Shown piece after piece: positions 56,154 to 64,000 of a stretch of 64,000 nucleotides of DNA (position 1 is the stretch's first letter; every line of letters begins with the position of its first letter). Location of the stretch: positions 1,054,001-1,118,000 of the forward strand of contig NZ_CP050296.1 of NCBI RefSeq assembly GCF_014189455.1. The letters are read 5' to 3'. The position numbers and the translations under genes are program-made. This DNA comes from Mesorhizobium huakuii (GTDB lineage: Bacteria > Pseudomonadota > Alphaproteobacteria > Rhizobiales > Rhizobiaceae). Below the pieces are notes generated by a model that saw nothing but the letters and a program-made list of their open reading frames with translations, did not search any database and was not told the DNA's origin.

Positions 56154-57622
56154 TTAACCGGGGTTTCTCGTTCGCGAAAAATGGCTTTGCAGCACGGTGC
56201 GAAACTTCTGCATCGTCTTTTCAGTTGTCTGTGCGTCGGCCGCCGCAAAGCCCATGACGAGGCCGTTCTGCTCCGTGCCGTGACGGTACTGGATCGACAG
56301 CGCCGAGACGTTGATCCCCTGCTGGAGTGCCGCCTCGGCAACCGCCCTGTCGCTGCATCTGCCGCGAAAAATGCCGACGACCTGGATGCCGGACTCGGTC
56401 GTGTGGAAATCCAGCCATTCCCCGAGATGCCTTTGCGCGCTTTCCAGGAAGAACTGCCGTCTCTCCGCGTAGAGCCGCCGCATGCGCCGGAGATGGCGGG
56501 TGAAATGCCCTCATTCATGAAGTCCGCGAGCGCGGCCTGGGTCAGCAAAGGCGCGAACTGGCCGCTGACGCTCAGCGCCGAGACGATCGTATGGTCTATC
56601 GCCTTGGGCGCCACCATGAAGCCCAGCCGCATGGCCGGGAAAAGGATCTTGGCGAAGGTGCCGACATAGACCACACGGTTTGACGCGCCGATGCCTTGCA
56701 GGGCCGGAATGGGCTGGCCCTGGAAACGGTATTCGCCGTCATAGTCGTCTTCGATGATCCAGGAGCGCCAAGTCTCGGCCATGTGCAGGAGATTGAGCCG
56801 CTGTTCCATCGGCATGGTTATGCCGAGCGGGTGATGGCAGGAAGGCGTCACGAAGATCATGCGCGGAATGACAGGCGGCGGCTCAAGATCCCAGCCGGCA
56901 TTGCTGACGCGCAGCGGTGCCAGTTTCGCCCCGGCCGAGACAAAGGCCGAACCCGCGCCGTAGTAGCCCGGCTCCTCCATCCACACCGTGTCGCCTTCGT
57001 CGATCAGCAGCCGCGCCAGGAGGTCGAACGCCGACTGTGCGCCATTGGTGACGACGATCTGCTCGGCCGTGCATTTCACGCCGCGTGAGGCGGTGAGATA
57101 GCGGGCTATGGCCTCGCAAAGCGGCGGATAGCCTTTGACGTGATAGGTGCCGAAAAGATCGATATGGGCGAATTTGGCGCGGCGGCTGAGCAGTTTCGAC
57201 CAGGTGTTGAACGGAAAATTATCCGGGTCCGGCATGCCGGGATGAAAGGCAAGCATGCCTGGCCGGCCATGATGATAGGGTTGGGCAAGCATGGTCTGCC
57301 CGCGTCGCGATATCGGATTGGCGTCCTCGGCCGACACCTGTTCGGCCGCCACCGAACGGGTCGGCAGGTCCATCACCACCGAGGGCCTGCGCGGCCTAAT
57401 CGCCAGATAGCCTTCCAACGCCAGCTGGTCGCAAGCGGCAATCACCGTGTTGCGTCCAATATTCAGGTCTCGCGCCATGACCCGTGTCGAAGGCAGCGCA
57501 TGGCCGCTCGGCAGCACGCGCCGTTCGATCAGGCCGCGCAACTGGACATAGAGCTGCCGGTGCAGGTTGGCAGGGCTGTCGCGATCGAGCGCAATGCCGT
57601 CGACGGGAAAACTGGTTTTCAT
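56154..57622 (-). CDS. MocR-type regulator: GntR HTH fused to aminotransferase domain (one frameshift)
   Basis: This regulator, 489 residues when restored, has an N-terminal GntR winged helix (NLHRQLYVQLRGLIERRVLP, STRVMARDLNIGRNTVIAAC) and a fold-type I aminotransferase-like domain (VTNGAQSAFDLLARLLIDEG, EEPGYYGAGSAF, IIEDDYDGEYRF, and the PLP-lysine region YVGTFAKILFPAMRLGF). The frame breaks at the CCC run 56508-56510: one more C restores MNEGHFTRHLRRMRRLYAER and the true C-terminus. It is divergent from a MocA-like gene 97 bases away, matching the rhizopine moc layout that gave the family its name. Confidence 0.88.
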
Positions 57623-57719
57623 CTGGTTCCCAAAAATCAATGGAATCTGGCTCTAACAATGGAACCAAAGGAGTCCTAGGCTCAAGAAAAAAGCGTTCGG
57701 GTTCAGATGGGGCTGGCCG

Positions 57720-58838
57720 ATGCAGTGCATAAGGGTGGGAGTGATCGGGGCGGGCGGCGTCGCCCAGGTCGAGCACATCCCAAACCTGCTCAAGCTGCAC
57801 CGGCAGTTCAAGATCCTTGGCGTCTGCGATCCGTCGCGAAAAGTCCGCGCCTTTGTCGGTGAGGAATTCGGCCTCGAGACATTCTCCGATCTCGACACGC
57901 TTCTCGCCATGCCGCTTGACGCCGTGGTTATCGCCTCGCCGGATGCGCTGCACCGCGAACAGTGCCTCGCCGCCTTCGCCAGGGGCCTGCATGTCTTCTG
58001 CGAAAAGCCGCTTTGCTACAGCACGCAGGACATCGACGAATTGATCGCCGCCAGGGACCGCGCCGGAAAGGTGCTCCAGGTTGGCTACATGAAGCGTTTC
58101 GACCCGAGCTACGAGGCGGCGCTGAACATGCTGCCCGGCACGGCGCACACACTTCGCTACGTTTCGGTCGAGGTCAACGATCCCGACGCCTGGCCCTTCA
58201 TCCGGCACGCCTCCACTTGCCGGGGTGACGACGTCGCGGCGGAATTGATTGCCTCGACCGAAGCCAAGCAGCGCGAGCAGGTCGCGCGCGCGGTGCCCGA
58301 GGTCGACGATCCCGGCGCCTTTCGCGGCTTTGTCGGCGCCTATTGTTCGTCGATCGTGCACGACGTCAACGCCGTCCACGGCTTGCTCGACGCGCTTGGC
58401 GTGACGGACAGTGAAATTGTCGGCGCCTCGCTCTTCGCCAAGGGCGAAGGCGGCCAGGGCGCCGTGCGGTTGCGCGGCGGGCAGGCATTGTGGAACATGG
58501 TCCACATCGCCACTCCGGGGCTCCCCGATTATCGCGAGCGCATCACGCTCTATTTCGACAACGCCTCGCTCGAGTTGGAATTCCCCTCGCCCTATCTCAA
58601 TCATCAACCGACACGGCTGACCGTCCGCACCGGCGACGGTCACACGCTTTCCAGCCGCGACATAAGCAGCGGCTACGAAGAGGCATTCGTCGAGGAGTTG
58701 AAAGGCTTCTGGTCGGCGATCGTCGAAGGCTCAGCCGTGCGCAACACCGCCGAGCATGCCCGCCGCGACATGACGCTGCTGGCCGGCCTCGCCCGCCATC
58801 ACCTTGCCCAGTCGAAGCAATCAGGAGTTCGCCCGTGA
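57720..58838 (+). CDS. Gfo/Idh/MocA family oxidoreductase
   Basis: This 372-residue NAD(P)-dependent dehydrogenase has the Rossmann motif VGVIGAGGVAQVEHIPNLLK (residues 6-25), the catalytic segment GLHVFCEKPLCYST (Lys of EKP about residue 99) and a C-terminal alpha/beta domain with RFDPSYEAA. Such enzymes oxidise inositols, scyllo-inosamine derivatives or sugars. It overlaps the next gene by four bases (GTGA). Position after MocR and before a MocC-like and MocB-like gene supports a MocA role, by inference. Confidence 0.9.
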   Translation: MQCIRVGVIGAGGVAQVEHIPNLLKLHRQFKILGVCDPSRKVRAFVGEEFGLETFSDLDTLLAMPLDAVVIASPDALHREQCLAAFARGLHVFCEKPLCYSTQDIDELIAARDRAGKVLQVGYMKRFDPSYEAALNMLPGTAHTLRYVSVEVNDPDAWPFIRHASTCRGDDVAAELIASTEAKQREQVARAVPEVDDPGAFRGFVGAYCSSIVHDVNAVHGLLDALGVTDSEIVGASLFAKGEGGQGAVRLRGGQALWNMVHIATPGLPDYRERITLYFDNASLELEFPSPYLNHQPTRLTVRTGDGHTLSSRDISSGYEEAFVEELKGFWSAIVEGSAVRNTAEHARRDMTLLAGLARHHLAQSKQSGVRP

Positions 58839-59734
58839 CGGTTCGCATCGGCATCAATCCGATCACCTGGACCAATGATGACGTACCGGAACTCGGCGGC
58901 GACACACCGCTTGAAGTCTGCCTCCGCGAAACCAGGCAGGCCGGCTATTCCGGCACCGAACTTGGCGGCAAGTTTCCGCGCCGCTCGGCCGAGTTGAAGC
59001 GTATCATGGCACAGTACGGCCTTGCGGTGGTTTCCGGCTGGTATGACGGCCGTTGCGACGAAAAGGATGTCGGTGCGGAGATGGATGCGATCACGCCGCA
59101 TCTCCAGCTTTTGAAGGATATGGGCTCCACCCATGTCGTCTATGCCGACACCTCGCGCGGGCGCCACAACGCCATCTGGGGGCCGATCTCGCAGCGTCCG
59201 GTCCTCAGGCCCGAGGAATGGCCGGCCTACGGCCGCAAGCTGACGGCGCTGGCCGAAAGGATGGCGGATTTCGGCGTTCGCATGGCCTTTCACCACCATA
59301 TGGGAACCATCGTCGAGACCGATGCCGAGGTCGGCCTGTTGATGCGGCACACCGGCGAGGCGGTCGGCCTGCTCTACGACACCGGCCATTCGATCTTTTC
59401 GGGCGGCGACCCGCTGGCTCTCATCAAGGCGCAGGTTAAACGCGTCGTGCATGTGCATTGCAAGGATGCCCGCAAGGCTGTGCTTGATCGCGCCCGCGCC
59501 GAGGACATGAGTTTCATGGGCGCGGTCATGGAAGGGATCTTCACCGTCCCCGGCGACGGCTTCATCGACTATCCCGCCATTTTGCGCGTGCTGGCCGACA
59601 ATGGCTACAGCGGCTGGCTGGTCGTTGAGGCCGAGCAGGATCCCAACAAGGCCAATCCGCTGACCTATGCGACGATGGGCTTCCAAAACCTGTCGCGCAT
59701 GGCGCGGCAAGCTGGATTTACCGTCATGGAATGA
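58835..59734 (+). CDS. IolE/MocC-like sugar phosphate isomerase/epimerase (TIM barrel)
   Basis: This 299-residue AP-endonuclease-2-type TIM barrel closely resembles inosose dehydratase IolE and the rhizopine protein MocC: VRIGINPITWTNDDVPELGG, AFHHHMGTIVETDAEV, YDTGHSIFSGGDP, VHVHCKDARK and GWLVVEAEQDP, containing the His/Glu/Asp metal ligands. It would dehydrate or isomerise an inosose-type ketone. GTG 58835 overlaps the upstream stop, and AGGAG lies 8 bases before it. It is co-translated with the MocA-like dehydrogenase. Confidence 0.9.
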   Translation: MTVRIGINPITWTNDDVPELGGDTPLEVCLRETRQAGYSGTELGGKFPRRSAELKRIMAQYGLAVVSGWYDGRCDEKDVGAEMDAITPHLQLLKDMGSTHVVYADTSRGRHNAIWGPISQRPVLRPEEWPAYGRKLTALAERMADFGVRMAFHHHMGTIVETDAEVGLLMRHTGEAVGLLYDTGHSIFSGGDPLALIKAQVKRVVHVHCKDARKAVLDRARAEDMSFMGAVMEGIFTVPGDGFIDYPAILRVLADNGYSGWLVVEAEQDPNKANPLTYATMGFQNLSRMARQAGFTVME

Positions 59735-59845
59735 TCGAGGCCGCGATGCGGACCCAGGGAACCAGTGCTGAGGAATGAAACTGGAATAAGGGGCAACTGG
59801 ACTGCCGACCGTAATTGCGGCGGCGGAAAACAAACAGGAGGTTCT

Positions 59846-60802
59846 ATGTTTTCGCTTGCGAAATTAATAAAGCCTGCGCTCGGCCTGCTGGCCGGCTTCA
59901 CGATGATGGCGGCAGCCACGACCCTTGCGGCCGCCGACGAGACCCGCGTGGTGTTCGTCACCCACGGCCAGAGCGGCGACCCCTACTGGTCGGTGGTCAA
60001 GAACGGCATGGACGATGCCGCCAAGACGCTCGGCGTCAAGGCCGAATATCTGGCGCCCGAAACCTTCGACATGGCCAAAATGGCGCAGATGATCGACGCC
60101 ATCACGGCCTCGAAGCCGGACGGCATGGTCGTTTCGATCCCCGACGCGGCCGCCCTTTCGGCTCCGGTCAAAAACGCCGTCGCCGCCGGTATCCCGGTCA
60201 TTATCATCGATTCCGGCGGTTCGAAACTCACCCATGACCTTGGCGGCCTGCTGTTCATGGGGCAGGATGAGTTCCAGGCGGGCGTCATGGCCGGCGAGCG
60301 CATCAAGGCGCTCGGCCTCACCAAGGCGGTCTGCGCCAACCACGAGGTCGGCAATTCGAGCCTCGACGACCGCTGCGCCGGCTTTGCCAAGGGTCTGGGC
60401 GTCGACGTGCCGGTGATGAACGGCGTCATCGACCCGACCGAAATGAAGAACCGCGTGATCGCCTACATGACCGCTCATGCCGATACACAGTTCATCCTCG
60501 CCGTCGGTGCCAGCGGTGCCGAACCGACGCTGGCCGCCCTTGATGAATTGGGCCTGTCGGGCAAGGTGAAGACCGGCACGTTCGATCTCTCCCCCACGAT
60601 CCTGCAGGCCGTCGTCGCCGGCAAGATGGAGTGGGGCATCGACGCCCAGCAATATGCCATGGGCTACATCCCGGTCGCGATGTTCGACCTCTGGAAGAAG
60701 TACAAGATCATGCCGATCGCCGACTATCCGACCGGCCCCGGCTTCGTCACCAAGGACACCGCCGCCTCGGTTATCGAGCTGTCGAAACTCGGCAAGCGCT
60801 AA
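59846..60802 (+). CDS. Sugar/cyclitol ABC transporter substrate-binding protein (MocB-like)
   Basis: This 318-residue periplasmic binding protein of the ribose family has a Sec signal (LIKPALGLLAGFTMMAAATT, then LAAA). Core motifs are VVFVTHGQSGDPYWSVVKNG, ASKPDGMVVSIPDAAALSAP, and MGQDEFQAGVMAGERI. CAGGAGGTTCT precedes ATG 59846. It follows the IolE/MocC-like gene by 111 bases and precedes the permease and ATPase. A ligand such as an inositol derivative is inferred from the neighbours. Confidence 0.92.
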   Translation: MFSLAKLIKPALGLLAGFTMMAAATTLAAADETRVVFVTHGQSGDPYWSVVKNGMDDAAKTLGVKAEYLAPETFDMAKMAQMIDAITASKPDGMVVSIPDAAALSAPVKNAVAAGIPVIIIDSGGSKLTHDLGGLLFMGQDEFQAGVMAGERIKALGLTKAVCANHEVGNSSLDDRCAGFAKGLGVDVPVMNGVIDPTEMKNRVIAYMTAHADTQFILAVGASGAEPTLAALDELGLSGKVKTGTFDLSPTILQAVVAGKMEWGIDAQQYAMGYIPVAMFDLWKKYKIMPIADYPTGPGFVTKDTAASVIELSKLGKR

Positions 60803-60807
60803 CACTG

Positions 60808-60832
60808 GCGGCCGGGGCTTCGCTCCGGCCGC
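60808..60832 (+). promoter_or_regulatory. Intercistronic stem-loop after the binding-protein gene
   Basis: GCGGCCGGGGC, TTC loop, GCTCCGGCCGC (60808-60832) forms an 11-bp stem with one G-T pair, without a T-run. It occupies the same place as the hairpin at 3472 in the other importer operon. Confidence 0.7.
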
Positions 60833-60836
60833 TTTA

Positions 60837-60862
60837 TCAGAGCAATTCCAGGAAAAGTGTGA
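60837..60862. repeat. Short dispersed repeat, copy 2
   Basis: Second copy of the repeat at 46681-46706 with one mismatch. The sequence continues GCGGTTTTCCGTCCGGAATT, which contains the inverted repeat TTCCGTCCGGAA. Confidence 0.6.
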
Positions 60863-60952
60863 GCGGTTTTCCGTCCGGAATTGCGTCAAGGCAAGGAGAT
60901 AGAGCTGTTCAGCGTGAAACGATGAACGGCTCTAGTGAAGGGCAACACAGCC

Positions 60953-62049
60953 ATGGTTTCAGAGATTCGCGACGAGCGGGTCCGGTCCGTCTCACGCCTC
61001 AGCCGCCTGTTGAGCAGGCCGGAGCTTGGCGCGGCTGCCGGCACCGTGCTGGTCTTCGTGTTCTTCGCCATCACGGCGGGAAGCTCAGGACTTTTCAGTG
61101 CCAAGGGCATCATCAACTTCCTCGAAGTCTCGGCCCAGCTTGGCATTCTCGCCGCACCCGTGGCTCTCCTGATGATCGCCGGCGAGTTCGACCTGTCGGT
61201 CGGCTCGATGATCGGCTTTGCCGGCATCCTGATTGCCATCCCCGCCGTTTTCTGGGGCTGGCCGATCTGGCTGTCGCTGCTGTTCACCTTCGCCGTCTGC
61301 GGTGGCATCGGCGCGCTCAACGGCCTCGCCGTCGTCAGGACCGGCCTGCCCTCCTTCATCGTGACGCTCGGCAGCCTGTTCATGCTGCGCGGCCTGACCC
61401 TTGGCCTCACACGCGGCATTTCAGGGCGGACCCAGGTGTCGGGCGTGCATGAGCTGGCGTTGCACGATCCGCTGAACAGCCTGTTTTCGGGACAGGTGCT
61501 TTCCGGCTTGATCGCCAGGCTTGCCGACATCGGCCTGATCGGCAAGCGGGCGGACGGCTTGCCGTCGATATCAGGCATTCCGGTGTCGATCGTCTGGTGG
61601 ATCGTGCTGACACTGGCCTGCACCTGGCTCTTGACGCGCAGCCGCTTCGGCAACTGGATTTTGCCGCCGGCGGCGAAGCCAATGCAGCGCGCAATCTCGG
61701 TGTCCCGGTGGCCCGCACCAAGATCACGCTTTTCGTCATGACGGCACTCGCGGCCGCCCTGTTCGCGGCGATCCAGGTGCTGGTCACCGGTTCGGCCGAC
61801 ACGCTGCGCGGCACGCAGAAGGAGTTCGAAGCCATCATCGCCGTCGTCATCGGTGGCACGCTGCTCACCGGCGGCTACGGATCGGCCATCGGCGCCATGT
61901 TCGGCGCCCTGATCTTCGGCGTGGTGCAGATGGGCATCTTCTACACCGGCATCGACACCGACTGGTTCAAGCTTTTCATGGGCGCCATGATGGTCATCGC
62001 GGTGTTGTTCAACAGCTATGTGCGCAACCGCGCCATGAGGAGCCGGTGA
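60953..62049 (+). CDS. Sugar ABC transporter permease, RbsC-like (one frameshift)
   Basis: This permease, 365 residues when restored, has about nine hydrophobic helices. Hallmarks of the RbsC/AraH family are [40 protein letters not shown], and in the second half [20 protein letters not shown]. The frame breaks at the four-T run 61659-61662: one more T gives [20 protein letters not shown], the expected cytoplasmic loop. The start ATG 60953 is chosen; GTG 60935 is possible. It overlaps the ATPase gene. Confidence 0.88.
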
Positions 62050-62843
62050 TGGCCGAGCCCTATGTCGAACTGAAGTCGGTCAGCAAGTATTTCGGCTCGG
62101 TCGTGGCGCTCAAGGACGTGTCCTTCGATGTCTGCCCCGGCGAGGTGCATTGCCTGCTCGGTGACAATGGCGCCGGCAAGTCGACGCTGATCAAGACGCT
62201 GTCGGGTGTCTACACGCCCGACGAGGGCGAGATCCGCGTCCAGGGCAAGCCGACACGATTTGCCTCGCCCGCCGATACGCGTAACAGCGGCATCGCGACG
62301 GTCTACCAGGACCTGGCGCTGGTGCCGCTGATGAGCGTGGCGCGCAACTTCTTCCTCGGGCGCGAGCCGATGCGCAAGTTCGGGCCGATCAGCCAGTTCG
62401 ACGCCGACTTCGCCAACCGCACCGCCTATGACGAGATGTCGGCGATGGGCATCCAGCTGTGCGATCCCGAACAGCCCGTCGGCACGCTTTCGGGCGGCGA
62501 ACGGCAATGCCTGGCTATCGCGCGCGCCGTCTATTTCGGCGCCAAGGTGCTGATCCTCGACGAGCCGACATCGGCGCTCGGCGTCCACCAGGCATCCGTG
62601 GTGCTGAAGCTCATCGTCCAGTCCAAGGCGCGCGGCATCGGCGTCATCTTCATCTCCCACAACGTTCACCACGCCTATGTCGTCGGCGACCGCTTCACGC
62701 TGTTGAAGCGCGGCAGAAGCACCGGCACCTACGCCAAGGGCGAAATCACCCGCGACCAGTTGCTCAATTTGATGGCAGGCGGCAAGGAACTGGTGGATCT
62801 GGAACAGGAACTGGCGAAGTCGGCGAGGAATGGGCCGGCCTGA
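62046..62843 (+). CDS. Sugar ABC transporter ATP-binding protein
   Basis: This 265-residue single-domain ATPase has Walker [10 protein letters not shown] (about residue 40), Q-loop [20 protein letters not shown], signature LSGGERQ, Walker [13 protein letters not shown] and the switch His in [11 protein letters not shown]. It is half the size of RbsA-type dual ATPases, like FrcA-type proteins of rhizobia. It starts at GTG 62046 (overlapping the permease stop) or ATG 62049. It completes the importer of the moc-like locus. Confidence 0.92.
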   Translation: MMAEPYVELKSVSKYFGSVVALKDVSFDVCPGEVHCLLGDNGAGKSTLIKTLSGVYTPDEGEIRVQGKPTRFASPADTRNSGIATVYQDLALVPLMSVARNFFLGREPMRKFGPISQFDADFANRTAYDEMSAMGIQLCDPEQPVGTLSGGERQCLAIARAVYFGAKVLILDEPTSALGVHQASVVLKLIVQSKARGIGVIFISHNVHHAYVVGDRFTLLKRGRSTGTYAKGEITRDQLLNLMAGGKELVDLEQELAKSARNGPA

Positions 62844-62913
62844 GATACGGCGCCGGCCTGGACGGAGCATTTGCCTTTCGTCTACCCCAGCGTAAGCTTG
62901 TTATTGTGCAGTG

Positions 62914-62930
62914 CAGCAACGATGTTGCTG
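62914..62930. repeat. Small palindrome upstream of the esterase gene
   Basis: CAGCAAC-GAT-GTTGCTG, perfect 7-bp arms, lies 52 bases before the esterase start. It could be an operator or chance. Confidence 0.35.
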
Positions 62931-62981
62931 TAGGTGCATTGTGCTCGGGCTTCCGCCATTCCGGCGGTCTAGGATCTCGAT

Positions 62982-64000
62982 TTGCGGAACATCTCAGATA
63001 CGATCGCCCGCCTTTCGGCCATGCGAGGCCGGCCGGCATTTTCCCAACCGGGCCATCTCGACAGTCTGTCCGACCTGGCGGCGTTCGGGTCCAATCCAGG
63101 CGCCTTGCGGGCACGTTTCTACCTTCCTGAGAACTTGCCGCGCGGTGCAGCGTTGGTTGTCGTCCTGCATGGCTGCACGCAGACGGCTGCCGGCTATGAT
63201 CACGGGTCCGGCTGGTCGCGCCTGGCGGCAGAGGAAGGGTTCGCGGTTTTGTTCCCCGAACAGCAGCGCGCCAACAATGCCAATCTCTGCTTCAACTGGT
63301 TCGTGCCCGAGGATGTCACACGCGATCGCGGTGAAGTGCTCTCCATCCGCCAGATGATCGAAGCCATGGTGACGAAGCATGGCCTGGACCGCCGGCGCGT
63401 TTTCATCACTGGCCTTTCCGCCGGGGGCGCCATGGCGGCGGCAATGCTGGCAACTTATCCGGACGTGTTCGCCGGCGGCGCAATCATTGCGGGACTTGCC
63501 TATGGCAGCGCATCGACGATCCCGGAAGCGTTCGATCGCATGCGTGGGCATGGTGGCCCGTCTCAGTCGGAACTCCAGCGACGTCTGGCGCAGGCGTCGC
63601 CGCATCAGGGAAGCTGGCCGAAAATCTCAATCTGGCAGGGCACGGCCGACCACACGGTGGCGCCGTCCAATGCGGACTCCCTTGTCGCCCAATGGCAGAG
63701 CGTTCATCGCGTCGGGGCAAGCCCTGTTCGAAAAGAGACCGTCGATGGACAAACGCGGCAAGTCTGGTGCGACGCCGATGGCCGTGAGGTGATCGAAAAA
63801 TACACAATTGCCGGCATGGGCCATGGCACCCCCTTGAAGACAGGCGGTGACGGCGGCTTGGGCCATGCCGCGCCGTTCATGCTGGAGGTCGGAATATCGT
63901 CGACGAGACGTATGGCGGCCTTCTGGGATCTTGCGAGCCGGGATGCACCAAGAGGGGCCAAGCCTAAGGCGGCCGCAGCGAACCCCACTGCGGGTACGGA
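62982..64000 (+). CDS. PHB depolymerase-type esterase, 3' end beyond window
   Basis: At least 339 codons of an alpha/beta hydrolase of the esterase PHB depolymerase/LpqC family are present. The oxyanion segment is LVVVLHGCTQTAAGYDHGSG, the nucleophile Ser is in FITGLSAGGAMAAAML, then IWQGTADHTVAPSNAD with the Asp, and GMGHGTPLK with the His. It probably hydrolyses polyester or feruloyl-type esters. TTG 62982 has AGGAT upstream and an in-frame stop at 62970-62972; ATG 63021 is the alternative. The sequence leaves the window in an Ala/Pro/Lys-rich tail, so the end is missing. Confidence 0.88.
   Translation, partial: MRNISDTIARLSAMRGRPAFSQPGHLDSLSDLAAFGSNPGALRARFYLPENLPRGAALVVVLHGCTQTAAGYDHGSGWSRLAAEEGFAVLFPEQQRANNANLCFNWFVPEDVTRDRGEVLSIRQMIEAMVTKHGLDRRRVFITGLSAGGAMAAAMLATYPDVFAGGAIIAGLAYGSASTIPEAFDRMRGHGGPSQSELQRRLAQASPHQGSWPKISIWQGTADHTVAPSNADSLVAQWQSVHRVGASPVRKETVDGQTRQVWCDADGREVIEKYTIAGMGHGTPLKTGGDGGLGHAAPFMLEVGISSTRRMAAFWDLASRDAPRGAKPKAAAANPTAGT

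Overview
The window looks like chromosome or a large replicon of a Mesorhizobium-type alphaproteobacterium (order Hyphomicrobiales). The evidence is GC-rich coding sequence, several ABC uptake operons for amino compounds and sugars, usg and DUF982 small proteins, rhizobial-type intergenic hairpin repeats, and a moc-like gene set. No phage, IS transposase, integrase, rRNA or CRISPR array was found. One tRNA gene is present.

Layout. (1) 1-7513: a broken class III aminotransferase, a haloacid-dehalogenase-like protein, a five-part oligopeptide/opine-type ABC importer (fused ATPase) and a convergent Lrp regulator. (2) 7716-17063: an amine/opine-type oxidation locus with two DAO-family flavoproteins, a FAD plus [2Fe-2S] subunit, a small [2Fe-2S] subunit, a hydantoinase/oxoprolinase A-B pair and a LysR regulator whose putative boxes precede both transcription units. 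(3) 17224-24060: alpha/beta hydrolase, a TetR plus Lnt-like acyltransferase operon with twin operators, a VOC protein, a LytTR membrane regulator and a Tat-exported berberine-bridge-type flavoprotein. (4) 24187-34455: a roughly 10 kb segment flanked by a 17-bp direct repeat of the 3' end of tRNA-Ile2(CAT). It holds a flavoprotein, an MFS carrier, two Hsp20s, usg, several DUF982 proteins and groES-groEL. (5) 34590-46627: SIMPL protein, OmpA-family protein, SDR, VapBC, a paired active/inactive HtrA-like protease locus, VOC/TetR and LysR/azoR pairs. (6) 46774-49329: an AT-richer ketoacyl-synthase plus membrane-protein pair beside remnants of gap and a tetR. (7) 49343-56102: azlCD with Lrp, an MFS carrier, SQR-like and 1-Cys peroxiredoxin genes with a divergent BTAD regulator. 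(8) 56154-62843: a MocR regulator divergent from a MocA-MocC-MocB-like catabolic and ABC importer operon, resembling a rhizopine/inositol-derivative locus. (9) 62982 to the end: a PHB-depolymerase-type esterase cut by the window edge.

A recurring oddity is that about eleven frameshifts interrupt otherwise well-conserved genes. Most are single-base gains or losses in homopolymer runs, which points to residual sequencing errors more than to real gene decay. Coordinates of affected genes are given for the restored reading.
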